Positions 8,312-17,230 of a DNA stretch of 51,088 nucleotides are shown here, piece by piece. The position numbers were made by a program, and so were the translations under genes. The stretch is taken from NCBI GenBank assembly GCA_045539625.1, contig JAZQFS010000087.1, forward strand, positions 1 through 51,088, read 5' to 3'. The notes under the pieces were generated by a model that saw nothing but the letters and a program-made list of their open reading frames with translations, did not search any database and was not told the origin of the DNA. Each line of letters starts with the position of its first letter. The first letter of the stretch is position 1. This DNA is from UMGS1387 sp045539625. GTDB taxonomy: Bacteria > Bacillota > Clostridia > Oscillospirales > CAG-382.

Positions 8312-8587
8312 TTAGTCGTCACAGCAGGAACTGCCTTTGCTCATCATGCAGACGAGAAGCATTATTCCCGTAAACCACAGTAAGAGGGGAAGAATACGCA
8401 CTTCCTTGTCACATTTGAAGGCACATTTGCAAAGAGGGTGAAGCCTTCGGTCGCTTTTAACCTGAAGGTCAACGCCTGCTTTTCCTCTGAAAGACAGCCC
8501 CTTCATAAATCTGTAAAAGCCTTTTATTTTTGTAGTGCCGTTGTCAACTGCAGTCATCGCTCTGTCTATTGATTTTCTCATGGACAT
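8312..8587 (-). CDS. Small membrane protein with Cys-rich ends, function unknown
   Basis: The 91-residue protein has a basic N-terminal half, a short Cys cluster (PLCKCAFKC, about residues 54-62) and one hydrophobic segment near the end (about 68-82). The tail is Ser-Ser-Cys-Cys-Asp-Asp. I recognise no family. The ATG at 8587 is chosen because AGGAG lies 8 nt upstream; an earlier in-frame start would have no ribosome site. It has its own promoter and converges on the BofC-like gene. Confidence 0.65.
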   Translation of the reverse strand: MSMRKSIDRAMTAVDNGTTKIKGFYRFMKGLSFRGKAGVDLQVKSDRRLHPLCKCAFKCDKEVRILPLLLWFTGIMLLVCMMSKGSSCCDD

Positions 8588-8640
8588 AATAATTGCTCCT
8601 TTGTTAAAATACAAGCATATACAATAACCCCATTGTCTAT

Positions 8641-8668
8641 ATTATACATCATTTGACGTAAAAGTAAA
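8641..8668 (-). promoter_or_regulatory. Promoter for the small membrane protein gene
   Basis: On the minus strand, TTTACT (8668-8663) and a perfect TATAAT (8646-8641) are separated by 16 nt. This lies about 55 nt upstream of the ATG at 8587. Confidence 0.6.
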
Positions 8669-8721
8669 CACATATATTTTGAATAATATTATAATAAGTT
8701 GTTTTTTGTTGGAATACCTGT

Positions 8722-8762
8722 AAAAAAATAAAAAAACTGCCTTCACATACGTAAAGACAGTT
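8722..8762 (-). terminator. Terminator of the alanine racemase operon
   Basis: On the minus strand, AACTGTCTT (8762-8754) pairs with AAGGCAGTT (8743-8735), nine pairs including one G-U. It is followed by a long T-rich run to 8722. It begins 7 nt after the alr stop codon. Confidence 0.85.
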
Positions 8763-8768
8763 AAAAAG

Positions 8769-9899
8769 TCAATTGCCTGTGTAAACTCTTGAAACTCTCT
8801 TGGAAACGGAGCATAATAGCTCGTAAGAAATAGTACCTGCGTTTTCGGCTTGCTCCTGACAGGAAATAAAGCCTGATTCTCCGTCACCGAAAACAGTAAC
8901 TCGGTCAAAAACAGACGGGTTTTCAACAGCCGATATGTCAATCATGGTCATATCCATGCAAATTCTTCCCACTATGGGACACTTGACCGATTTGTATAAA
9001 AAGTATCCCTTGCCGTTTGAAAGACATCTGTGCAAACCGTCGGCATAGCCTATTCCGATAACAGCAATTGTCATATCCTTGTCGCATACAAAATCAAGAC
9101 CGTAGCTTACACCGTCGCCCTTGTGAAGACGGTGGATTTCAAGAACTGTTGACTGCAAAGACATAACGGGCAGATAAGAACTGTCACTGCTTTCACAGCC
9201 GTACAGATAAATTCCAAGTCTTACCGCGTCAAGATTCATATTCCTGTAGCCGACAGTACCTGCACTGTTGCAGATGTGCTTTATTTTGGGAGTAATGCCG
9301 TTTTTCTCCATAAAGGCTACAGCCCTGTTGAAATTGTCAAACTGGGTATTTGTAAAGTCAGCACTGTCCTCAGCTCTTGCAAAGTGGCTGAAAACTCCTT
9401 CAACATCAATAAGCTCCTTGTTTGCCTTTATAAGAGTCAGTACCCTTGTAAGCTCAGGATACTCGCCGCCGTGAATTGTATCAAAGCCTGTTCTGTTCAT
9501 ACCGGTGTTGAGCTTTATGTGAAGACGTGCCTTTGTTTTGCATTTAAGCTCAATAATGCTTTGTATAAAGCCTTCGGAGCCTGCTGCAAGAATAAAGCCG
9601 TGTTCAATGGCAGATTCAAGCTCAAAGGGCAGTATTCTTCCGAGAATAAGTATGTCTGAGGTTACAATGCCGCCCTCTTTTAATTGCATCGCTTCGTCAT
9701 AGCAGGAAACTGCAAACATATCGCAGCCTGCTTTTTCAAGCTCCTTTGCACATCTTACCGCACCGTGACCGTAGGCGTCGGCTTTTATAACGCAAATTAC
9801 CTTTTTGCCCGAAATCTCGACGGTGTGCCTGTAGTTGTGTATAAGATTGTCAAGATTTACAGTACATAGATTTTTGTATGTTTTTTCCAAATTTATCAT
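8769..9899 (-). CDS. alr: Alanine racemase
   Basis: This PLP enzyme interconverts L- and D-alanine, supplying D-Ala for peptidoglycan. The 376-residue protein shows the PLP-lysine motif VIKADAYGHG (Lys39), and the second catalytic base is the Tyr in GDGVSYGLDF of the C-terminal beta-domain. GRICMDMTMID near the C-terminal third is also typical of the family. The ATG at 9899 lies 4 nt after the stop of the upstream lipoprotein gene. An in-frame TTG further upstream would overlap that gene and add residues not expected in the family. It is the last gene of the PHP-nnr-lipoprotein-alr operon and is followed by a strong terminator. Confidence 0.95.
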   Translation of the reverse strand: MINLEKTYKNLCTVNLDNLIHNYRHTVEISGKKVICVIKADAYGHGAVRCAKELEKAGCDMFAVSCYDEAMQLKEGGIVTSDILILGRILPFELESAIEHGFILAAGSEGFIQSIIELKCKTKARLHIKLNTGMNRTGFDTIHGGEYPELTRVLTLIKANKELIDVEGVFSHFARAEDSADFTNTQFDNFNRAVAFMEKNGITPKIKHICNSAGTVGYRNMNLDAVRLGIYLYGCESSDSSYLPVMSLQSTVLEIHRLHKGDGVSYGLDFVCDKDMTIAVIGIGYADGLHRCLSNGKGYFLYKSVKCPIVGRICMDMTMIDISAVENPSVFDRVTVFGDGESGFISCQEQAENAGTISYELLCSVSKRVSRVYTGN

Positions 9900-9903
9900 C
9901 CGT

Positions 9904-10476
9904 TCACTTTGTAGTGTTTTTTTCAAATTCTTTTACATATACCGTAACCGACGTTTTGCCGTCGTCACCTGATAGGGAAAGGGGGATGCCTGTATCAGCC
10001 GAAAAGGCAAATGAATAGCTGATGTCTCCCTGTGAAAACTGAACAGTACCGCCTTCGTCCTCTTCGCTTACCGAAAACGCATCGCCCTCAAGAGCCGATA
10101 CGGCAGACGGTATGCTGTCCGAAAACAGTGAAAGCATAAGACTGAGAGAAGAGGCGATGCTTTTTGGAACATCTGCAGGAATTCCCGAAAATTCAAAGGA
10201 TATAATATCGCTTTTTCCCGAATAGTCGCTTGAAATGCTGATTGAAGAATACTCGTCGGGGGACAGAAAGCTGATTTTTGTTATGTCTGAGCGCAAAAGC
10301 TCAAGCTCGCCCTCAATTCTTTTTGTATTTGTTTCAATGCAGTATGTACCGCATAATGAGTAGCTTGAATAAAGGTTGTCGCAAAGTTGCTTTTGCAAAC
10401 GCCTTGAGTCACCGCATGATATAACGGTAAGTAAACATAACAGTACACAGATAAGCGATTTTGTAATTCTTTTGAT
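9904..10476 (-). CDS. Probable lipoprotein with an out-of-frame or unusual start
   Basis: The reading frame encodes a lipoprotein-like N terminus (IKRITKS, a hydrophobic stretch, then the lipobox-like TVISC-G), followed by a soluble domain of about 165 residues rich in Ser, Asp and Glu. No family is recognised, though the layout resembles small clostridial outer-surface lipoproteins. The frame has no ATG, GTG or TTG before the signal sequence. AAGGA and two ATG codons (10486-10481) lie at the right place but one base out of frame. Removing one base near 10474-10478 would join them. The coordinate given starts at an ATC codon and is provisional. This may be a real frameshift, a sequencing error or a rare start codon. 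Confidence 0.55.
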   Translation of the reverse strand: MKRITKSLICVLLCLLTVISCGDSRRLQKQLCDNLYSSYSLCGTYCIETNTKRIEGELELLRSDITKISFLSPDEYSSISISSDYSGKSDIISFEFSGIPADVPKSIASSLSLMLSLFSDSIPSAVSALEGDAFSVSEEDEGGTVQFSQGDISYSFAFSADTGIPLSLSGDDGKTSVTVYVKEFEKNTTK

Positions 10477-10499
10477 AAAGCATCATTCCTTAAAGTAAA

Positions 10500-12005
10500 T
10501 TAAGGAAGCAGTCTGCCGATGGCAAGGGGCAGATCAGAGGGTAAAAAGCCCGATGCGGAAATCTGTTCTGTCAGTATGTCACCTGCACGTGCGTGAAGAT
10601 ATACACCGCATACGGCACTGTCAAAGGCTGACATTCCAAGCGCACGAAATGCACTTATTGCACCTGCAAGAACATCGCCGCTTCCGCCCTTTGCAAGACC
10701 TGGACCGCCGTTGGTGCATATTGCAAGACGTCCGTCGGGACCTGCTATAACGGTGCGTGCACCCTTAAGAACAAGTACGGCACCGTACTCTTTTGCAAAG
10801 CTGCGTGCAAGACTTATTCTGTTGTCCTGTACCTCGCTTACGCTTTTGCCTGTAAGTCTTGAAAACTCCAGCGGGTGAGGAGTCAGAATTGCGGTTCTCT
10901 TTGCTTCCTTCAGAATAAGTATATTCGAGGAAAGCGCATTTATTCCGTCAGCATCAATAATTAACGGCGAGGGACAGTCTTTTATAAGAGAAAAAACAGC
11001 TCTTTTGTCGTTTTCGTCAGCACCTAAACCGCAGCCTGTAAGAACGGCGGTTGCTCTTTGTGATTCTTTAAGCAAAAGCTCAATTCCGTCCTGTGCTGAA
11101 ACGTCGCAGGGGGTGAAAACAGGCTCAATAAGATGCTGCTGAAGTATTTTCAAAGTTTCCTTGTTCCTTGCTATCTGAACAAGACCTGTTCCGCATCTCA
11201 AAGCCGCCTTTGCCGCAAGAACGCCTGCACCTGTCATAAATTCACTTGCACAGAACATCAAAAGCCGTCCGTAAGTACCCTTGTGGGTGTTTGACAGCCT
11301 TTTTGGAATGGCGTTTTTCAGATACTCTTCATCGGGGATAAGCGCATCCTTCGGAATGTCGTCTTCAAGCTCCTTGGGAAATCCGATTTTTAAAAGCCTT
11401 ATTTCTCCGCAGTATTCCTTTGCAGGGTAGGTGAGAGTGCCTGTTTTGTAAAAAGCAAGCGTCAGTGTGAGGTGTGCGCAAAAAGCTATGCCCATAACAC
11501 TTGCGTTTCCGCTGTCAACACCGCTTGGAACGTCGATTGCAATTCTTTTTGCCTCTTTTTCGTTGCATAGCTCTATTAAATAGCCTAAGTCGCTTGTTCC
11601 TTCAATACTGCCTTTGAAGCCGACGCCGAAAACAGCATCAATGATAACATTGGCATTTGCTGTCAGCTCCTGTGCTCTGTCAATGGCGAAAATCTCAACA
11701 CCGTCATTTTTGCAGGACTCGTAAACCGTCTTTGCCGTTTGAGTACACGGTGCTTCGCCGAAAACATTGATACAGCAAACGTCAAACCATTCTTTTTTCA
11801 AGATTCTTGCAAGCTCGTATCCGTCTCCGCCGTTGTTGCCCTTGCCGCAGAGAATGACAATTTTGTCTTTGGTGCTGATTTCCTTGTATATTTCATCAAA
11901 GCAGGCACGTGCGGCGTTTTTCATGAGAGTAAGCTCAGAAAGACCGTATTTTTCACCTGCAAGAGTGTCTGCAACTTTTATCATTTGCGGTAAAACGCTG
12001 TACAA
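10500..12005 (-). CDS. nnr: Bifunctional NAD(P)H-hydrate epimerase / ADP-dependent dehydratase
   Basis: This enzyme repairs damaged (hydrated) NADH and NADPH: the N-terminal YjeF_N domain epimerises the R form, and the C-terminal ribokinase-like domain dehydrates the S form using ADP. The 501-residue protein has GKGNNGGDGYE at 54-64, typical of the epimerase. The dehydratase shows the VLTPHPLEFSRLTG-like region and GGSGDVLAG near the C terminus. The TTG at 12005 is the chosen start because GGGAGGAATTATT lies directly before it. The longer reading from further upstream would run into the PHP gene. It lies 19 nt behind that gene. Confidence 0.92.
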   Translation of the reverse strand: MYSVLPQMIKVADTLAGEKYGLSELTLMKNAARACFDEIYKEISTKDKIVILCGKGNNGGDGYELARILKKEWFDVCCINVFGEAPCTQTAKTVYESCKNDGVEIFAIDRAQELTANANVIIDAVFGVGFKGSIEGTSDLGYLIELCNEKEAKRIAIDVPSGVDSGNASVMGIAFCAHLTLTLAFYKTGTLTYPAKEYCGEIRLLKIGFPKELEDDIPKDALIPDEEYLKNAIPKRLSNTHKGTYGRLLMFCASEFMTGAGVLAAKAALRCGTGLVQIARNKETLKILQQHLIEPVFTPCDVSAQDGIELLLKESQRATAVLTGCGLGADENDKRAVFSLIKDCPSPLIIDADGINALSSNILILKEAKRTAILTPHPLEFSRLTGKSVSEVQDNRISLARSFAKEYGAVLVLKGARTVIAGPDGRLAICTNGGPGLAKGGSGDVLAGAISAFRALGMSAFDSAVCGVYLHARAGDILTEQISASGFLPSDLPLAIGRLLP

Positions 12006-12024
12006 AATAATTCCTCCCTTGGTT

Positions 12025-12846
12025 TCAGATGGAGTAAAAACGTGGTTTTCCGTTTTCAAAATAACAGCATTTGTCAATACCTTCCGATTTTAACATTGAA
12101 AAGGCGGCATCAAACATATTGCCCTCGGTGCCGATAACGTGGCTGTCGCTGCCAAGAGTAAAAAGCGTACCTCCGCTTGATTTGTACATACGCACAAACT
12201 CGTTGGAAGGACAAAAAACAAGGTCGTCCTCGGTTGCTTTTGACGTGTTTATTTCAAGTGCCGTATTTTTGTCAACGGCGATTTTGATAATATCGTCAAT
12301 TATTGGTGCAACACAGTCAAGACTTACGCCCCGAGAATACTTTTTGTTGAAATATCGCAAAGGATAGGTGAGATGACAAATTACGTTAAAATCGTGGGTG
12401 TACAGGCTTTTTCTCATATCCTCGTAGTAAATGGTGAGCATTTTCTCCATTTCACAGACGCAGGCTTTTGAAAAATCCGTTACTGCCATTTCCATAACCT
12501 TGTTTTGGTACTCAATAAGATGGACACTGCAAAGAAGAATATCATAATTGCAAATACCGAGAATTCTGTTTAAAACCTCAGGCTCATAAGGAACGTCGGC
12601 AATTTCTACACCCATAAGTACCTTCATTTTCCCGTCATACTGCTTTTTGAGTTCTTCGACTTCCTTAAACTCACGTTTTATATTTTCCGTGCAACGGTTT
12701 TGCCTGTCGACTCTCAGGTCGGCGTGCTCGGTAAAAGCAATACCCGAAAAACCGTGCTCATATGCATATTTGCAGGAAGCTGACGGTGTCTTGTCTTGGG
12801 AAGCGTCGTGAGAAAAACACGTGTGGGTGTGGCAATCGTAATACAT
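12025..12846 (-). CDS. PHP-domain phosphatase, histidinol-phosphatase (HisK/HisJ) type
   Basis: The 273-residue protein begins with the PHP metal motif DCHTHTCFSHDA, followed by FTEHADL near residue 40 and GSDSHVIG near the C terminus. These supply the His and Asp ligands of a trinuclear metal site. Closest in style are histidinol-phosphatases of the PHP family, which carry out a late step of histidine synthesis, but no his genes are nearby, so another phosphoester substrate is possible. AGGTGAT precedes the ATG. It is the first gene of the operon ending in alr and has a perfect consensus promoter. Confidence 0.85.
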   Translation of the reverse strand: MYYDCHTHTCFSHDASQDKTPSASCKYAYEHGFSGIAFTEHADLRVDRQNRCTENIKREFKEVEELKKQYDGKMKVLMGVEIADVPYEPEVLNRILGICNYDILLCSVHLIEYQNKVMEMAVTDFSKACVCEMEKMLTIYYEDMRKSLYTHDFNVICHLTYPLRYFNKKYSRGVSLDCVAPIIDDIIKIAVDKNTALEINTSKATEDDLVFCPSNEFVRMYKSSGGTLFTLGSDSHVIGTEGNMFDAAFSMLKSEGIDKCCYFENGKPRFYSI

Positions 12847-12876
12847 CTTATCACCTGTAATTCAATCTCAAACTAT

Positions 12877-12905
12877 ATTATACTCTCAAAACACTGTAAT
12901 GTCAA
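12877..12905 (-). promoter_or_regulatory. Consensus promoter of the PHP-nnr-alr operon
   Basis: On the minus strand, TTGACA (12905-12900) and TATAAT (12882-12877) are separated by exactly 17 nt, matching both consensus boxes. The -35 box sits at the end of the T-run of the upstream htrA-type gene's terminator. Confidence 0.9.
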
Positions 12906-12934
12906 GAAAAAACGGCCTTGTAAAAAGCCGTTTT
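12903..12934 (-). terminator. Terminator of the HtrA-like gene
   Basis: On the minus strand, AAAACGGC (12934-12927) pairs with GCCGTTTT (12916-12909), followed by TTTTTTCTT. It begins about 19 nt after the stop codon and abuts the next promoter. Confidence 0.85.
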
Positions 12935-12952
12935 CTCATATTATCAATTAAA

Positions 12953-14611
12953 TTACTGCTGAGCATCAAGCTTGAAGGTAATGTCAATTGTTTCTCCGCT
13001 TTCGTCAATTGTTTCTCCACTTTCAAGACTGTTTTCACTGTCACGGTAAACTGTAACTGTAACCTCTTCGCCTGCTCTTGCACCGCCCTTGGCATCGTTG
13101 ATTTCCTGAACAGTAGTCACTTCTTTGCCGTTGTAGTGGGTGATGATGTCGCCGCGTCTGAGACCTGCACGTGCAGCAGAGCTGTTCTTGTCAATCTGAA
13201 CAACAAGCACGCCCAAAGGAATGTTGTAGTATTCCGCTTCGTCTTCGGAAATAGGACTTCCCGAAATTCCGATAACACCCTTACCGTAAGCGAAATCCTC
13301 CTGTGTTCTTTCAATTACCTTTCCGTGTTCAATCAGCTGCTTTATAATTGGCATGGCACCGTTCATGGGAATGGAAAAGCCGATACCCTCGTAGCTTGAG
13401 GAATTGAGCTTTAAGGTGTTGATGCCGATTACCTGACCTTTTGTATTGATAAGAGGACCGCCGCTGTTGCCGTGATTGATGGTGGCGTTGGTTTGGATAA
13501 GAGTCATGGTTTTCTGAGTTGTACCGTAATTGTCTGTAATTTCCACGTTTCTGTTAATGGCGGAAACAATACCGTCTGTAACCGTTCCGATAAATTCAAT
13601 ACCGGCAGGACAGCCGATTGCAACTACCGACTCACCGACAACCAGCTCGTCACTGTTGCCTATCTCCATAGGAATGAGGGTTGTTCCTTCGTCGGGCTTG
13701 ATTTTGAGCACAGCAATGTCGGATAAGCTGTCACTTCCGATAACCTCAGCCTCATACTCTGTTGAGTCGTGGAGAATAACGGTAACCTTGGAAGCATTTT
13801 CAACTACATGGTGGTTTGTGATAATGTATCCGTCTGCACTGTAAATAAATCCTGAGCCCGAAGCTTCCGAAATGCCCTTTTGAGTGCCGAAGCCGAAGGG
13901 ATAGCTGTAGGAAACCTCAACCTCTGAAATAATACCTACACTTGAAGGAGAGCATTTTGCGGCAATTTCAGGAATGGTAAGATGACCGTTAGCCTTAAGC
14001 TCGGAATCGTAAACCACATAGTTAGAAGCAGAAGCTGAAACACCGGGGCTTGTAATCTGAGCACCGTCTGTCTGTTCCTTGGAATTACCCAAAACCTGTT
14101 TGCCGTCTATTTCAACGCTTGCATCAAATTGGATAAAGCCGTTTGTAATAACGTGACCTATTACAAGTCCCGTTAAAGTGAGAACAGATAAGGTGAAGAC
14201 AGTAAGCATTGTGCCCACAAAAATCTTGAAGCCTTTGTCAGAGGATTTTTTTTGCTTTTTTTTGTTGCCGTTCTGAGATACGCCTTCGCCGTTCCACTCA
14301 TAACCCTGCTTGCTGTCACCGTCAACGTTTGATGTGTAGGCAACACCGTCGGTATAGCCTGTTGCGGGCTGCGAAGCAACTGCGGGAGAAGACTGTTGTG
14401 CTGGAGTATCTGCGGTAACCTCTTCAGAAGTGTCATAAGCTTCCGAAACGGGCTGATTAAAAAGTGGTTGCGCATTGATTGAAACTTCCTGCACGTCAGA
14501 CGGCAGTACATCTGAAGACTGCTGTGAAGAGCTGTCCTCATTGGGCTGAGCGGAAGCCGAATAATCAATATTGTCGGAATTGTTTATATTTTCGTTTTTT
14601 TCGTCAAACAT
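12953..14611 (-). CDS. HtrA/DegP-family membrane-anchored serine protease with PDZ domain
   Basis: This surface quality-control protease has 552 residues: a disordered Ser/Gln/Glu-rich cytoplasmic tail (about 1-125), one membrane segment (about 130-155), a trypsin-like domain and a C-terminal PDZ domain (about 435-540). The catalytic triad is visible as His268 (TNHHVV), Asp298 (SDIAVLKI) and Ser383 (GNSGGPL). The ATG at 14611 follows AAAGGA at 9 nt spacing; an earlier in-frame ATG overlaps that site and is rejected. A short tandem duplication (ESGETIDESGETID) lies near the C terminus. It is monocistronic with its own terminator. Confidence 0.93.
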   Translation of the reverse strand: MFDEKNENINNSDNIDYSASAQPNEDSSSQQSSDVLPSDVQEVSINAQPLFNQPVSEAYDTSEEVTADTPAQQSSPAVASQPATGYTDGVAYTSNVDGDSKQGYEWNGEGVSQNGNKKKQKKSSDKGFKIFVGTMLTVFTLSVLTLTGLVIGHVITNGFIQFDASVEIDGKQVLGNSKEQTDGAQITSPGVSASASNYVVYDSELKANGHLTIPEIAAKCSPSSVGIISEVEVSYSYPFGFGTQKGISEASGSGFIYSADGYIITNHHVVENASKVTVILHDSTEYEAEVIGSDSLSDIAVLKIKPDEGTTLIPMEIGNSDELVVGESVVAIGCPAGIEFIGTVTDGIVSAINRNVEITDNYGTTQKTMTLIQTNATINHGNSGGPLINTKGQVIGINTLKLNSSSYEGIGFSIPMNGAMPIIKQLIEHGKVIERTQEDFAYGKGVIGISGSPISEDEAEYYNIPLGVLVVQIDKNSSAARAGLRRGDIITHYNGKEVTTVQEINDAKGGARAGEEVTVTVYRDSENSLESGETIDESGETIDITFKLDAQQ

Positions 14612-14764
14612 ATATATCGTTCCTTTCATCAGAATTGTTGTTTCATTTTACGTACCTATTTTACAATAACATTTTGAAGTATTATTGTTTCTTGTGTGAT
14701 AAAATAATGAAAAAAGGAAAATTGCCTTGTATTATTCTTGCCCTTTTTTGATTTGTTATGCTGT

Positions 14765-14795
14765 TAAAAAGAGCTGCTCCGTAAGAAGCAGCTCT
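14765..14795 (-). terminator. Terminator of the YcdB/SLH gene
   Basis: On the minus strand, AGAGCTGCT (14795-14787) pairs perfectly with AGCAGCTCT (14778-14770), followed by TTTTTAAC. It lies 19 nt past the stop codon. Confidence 0.9.
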
Positions 14796-14813
14796 GAGCA
14801 TTTGTGTTGTACG

Positions 14814-17147
14814 TTATCTGTTGAGAAGGGAAGAATCAACAACCTTTTTGATAAGCTCCAGGGCTTCGGCGTGTGTGAGCTTGTCATAAGGTCTGAAGGA
14901 GTTGCCGTCGCCGTCAACAATCTTAAAGCCCTTTGCAATGGCGATAAAGCCTACGTCCTCCGGTAAAAGAACGGTGTTGTCGGCAAAATCCGTGATAAAT
15001 ACATCACGAAGCAGTGCTATTTCGTAGTAGCCGAGAGCACTTACGATGTACTTGACAGCATCTGTTCTTGTGACTTCACCGTCGCCGAAGCTGAAGGTGT
15101 CGCCGTATGCATATAAGCGTGCCTTGCGGAAAAGCTCTGTCAGCTCCTCGCCCGTAAAGGTTGCGTCAGGATTGAATTGTCCACCGTCAAAGCCGATGCC
15201 TGCATATGCAAAACGTCTGATTGTTTCTTCTGCCCAGTGTCCTTCAATGTCGCTGTAAACAATTGGGGCAGGCTCCTTGTACTCTTCGCCCGAATAATGA
15301 ATCATAACGCCGTCATTTGCTCTAATAACCGTTGTTCCCGGAGCATATGCGGAATATACTGCCCTTGAATAGGTGTTGGTTTCATAAAGCTCGTTGTAAT
15401 CAATAAGCTCGCCCTTATTAACGTCAAGCAGATACTTGTTGTAGGTGTAGTCTGAGTTTACCTCATAGTTGATGCCAAAGCCGTCATATGAATACAGAGC
15501 CATAAGTGCTTCCTTTTCGGAAATCACGTTTTTAGGCGACTCAAAAACAACATCGTCATACCAGCTGTAGCCGTACTGTGTAATTTTTCCCGATACAAGA
15601 TCAACCGCACAGCTAAGGCTGTTGTATGTAAAATCAACACCTTCGTTCACACGTGTAAAGCGGAAGCTTTTGATGCCGTAAACAGGGGTACTGTCACCGT
15701 TCTCGGTTGCCACATACTTTATGGGGGAATGCTCCCAGGAGTCGGAAAGACGGGAGAGAGCGAACTTTTCGGGCTGTACGGATTTTAAGAAGTCTTGTGC
15801 AATTTCCTGAGCCTGTTCGTGAGAGTAATTGAGCTTGGGGATTTCAAGCTTGTTTTCTGTGTAGTACCAGTGGTCGGGAGTGTTTGCACTGTAACTGATA
15901 AGTGTGCCGTCGTTAGCATCTACAACAGCGTACATTCTTGAATAGTTGTATTTTGAAGTATCGTTGGAGGGCGCAGTAAAGGTGATGTTCCATACATACT
16001 GTTCTTCTTCCTTTTCACTGCCGTCCTCGTTCTTTACCAAAATAGGTCTTGCTTCACTGTAGTCCTTGTTGAGTGTTGCGTGAACTGCGGTTGCATTGCT
16101 GTCAATATACAAAGCTTTGTTGCCTGTAATTGCTGCAATAGCTTCGTCTTTTGTGATAAGACTGTCAAGCACACCTAACTGTTCAAGCTCTTTTTCAGTG
16201 AGACGATAGCCTTCATCTGCTTCGGCTTTTGAGCTTTCCTGTGTAACCGAATCCATAAGAACACCGTTGCTTCCGCCTCCGCCTGCCATACCCTTGAAGC
16301 TTTCTCTTACAGACCAGGTGTTTCTTTCGGTGTAAACCTTGCCTGTGTAGGCGTCAACGGATACATAGCTCTTTTCAGGGGTGTAAACAAGAAATGCATT
16401 TCTTGACTTCAGCTCGCCTGTTTCCTCATCATATTCTGTCTTAAGACGGTAGGAGAGTACCATCTTCTGATTTTCGCCTAAAATTTCTTTTGCCTTTTCT
16501 TCGGTTATAACAGGCTTTTCGGAATTGAAAGCTATACCGTTTGCAAAGGCTACAGTCATTCCCTCAACATCACCTGTTTTGTGGTTAATTGTGACAGAAA
16601 CGGTGTTGTCGGGAACGGGAATGTCATTTTCATAACGAGTAAATTCAAATCTGTAGGTGTCGCTGTAGAGACTGCCGCCTGAAACAGATTCAAGAACAAG
16701 CTTGCTGTCAGCGGTGTACGGAGCTGTTTTCTTTATAAAAGCGAGAGCCGCTTCAACGAAATCATCGGGTGCCTTCTCAGGTAAAAAAGCACCGTAAGGC
16801 TTGTTGTAGTCATGGCGGTTGAAGGAGGTAATTCTGCCTTCGCTGTCGCATCTTATAAAGACCTCGCCTGTTTCGCCGTCCGTCCAGCTTAAATTCCAGG
16901 AGGGGAGAGAGTAGTAGCTTCCGTCATTGAAGTTCCAGGAAAAATCCTCAAATTCTTCGGGAACGTCGATAAGAGGTCTTACTTTTTTGATAACCTCTTC
17001 AAGCTTTTCACTTGTAGGCTCGTTGACAGCAACATCTTGTGCTGCAACTTCCATTTCTTCAACAGCAAGGGACGCTGTCATACCAAAGGCTGTAATTGAA
17101 GAAAACAGCATGGCAGAGCAGGTAAGTAAGCTGATAAATTTTTTCAT
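14814..17147 (-). CDS. YcdB/YcdC-PepSY-type repeat protein with C-terminal SLH domains
   Basis: The 777-residue exported protein has a signal peptide (about 1-22) followed by several YcdB/PepSY-like modules. Their hallmarks recur: 'xTGxV', 'DAxTGKVY', 'EExALxxA' and 'NKTGDVEGM'-like turns at about 100-270 and 370-600. These modules are found in secreted proteins thought to restrain peptidases or bind the wall. The last 130 residues hold two SLH motifs, starting at YSDIEGHWAEETI and ending in the FRPYDKLTHAEALELI pattern. The ATG at 17147 follows AGGAGGAATTATCA. It lies 83 nt behind the SLH-PPIase gene and may be co-transcribed. Confidence 0.85.
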   Translation of the reverse strand: MKKFISLLTCSAMLFSSITAFGMTASLAVEEMEVAAQDVAVNEPTSEKLEEVIKKVRPLIDVPEEFEDFSWNFNDGSYYSLPSWNLSWTDGETGEVFIRCDSEGRITSFNRHDYNKPYGAFLPEKAPDDFVEAALAFIKKTAPYTADSKLVLESVSGGSLYSDTYRFEFTRYENDIPVPDNTVSVTINHKTGDVEGMTVAFANGIAFNSEKPVITEEKAKEILGENQKMVLSYRLKTEYDEETGELKSRNAFLVYTPEKSYVSVDAYTGKVYTERNTWSVRESFKGMAGGGGSNGVLMDSVTQESSKAEADEGYRLTEKELEQLGVLDSLITKDEAIAAITGNKALYIDSNATAVHATLNKDYSEARPILVKNEDGSEKEEEQYVWNITFTAPSNDTSKYNYSRMYAVVDANDGTLISYSANTPDHWYYTENKLEIPKLNYSHEQAQEIAQDFLKSVQPEKFALSRLSDSWEHSPIKYVATENGDSTPVYGIKSFRFTRVNEGVDFTYNSLSCAVDLVSGKITQYGYSWYDDVVFESPKNVISEKEALMALYSYDGFGINYEVNSDYTYNKYLLDVNKGELIDYNELYETNTYSRAVYSAYAPGTTVIRANDGVMIHYSGEEYKEPAPIVYSDIEGHWAEETIRRFAYAGIGFDGGQFNPDATFTGEELTELFRKARLYAYGDTFSFGDGEVTRTDAVKYIVSALGYYEIALLRDVFITDFADNTVLLPEDVGFIAIAKGFKIVDGDGNSFRPYDKLTHAEALELIKKVVDSSLLNR

Positions 17148-17230
17148 TGATAATTCCTCCTTTGAATTATGTTTACCCATTTGACGGCACAAGCAGGAAA
17201 AAAGTTCCGATATTTTCAAAAAAAGTTTGT

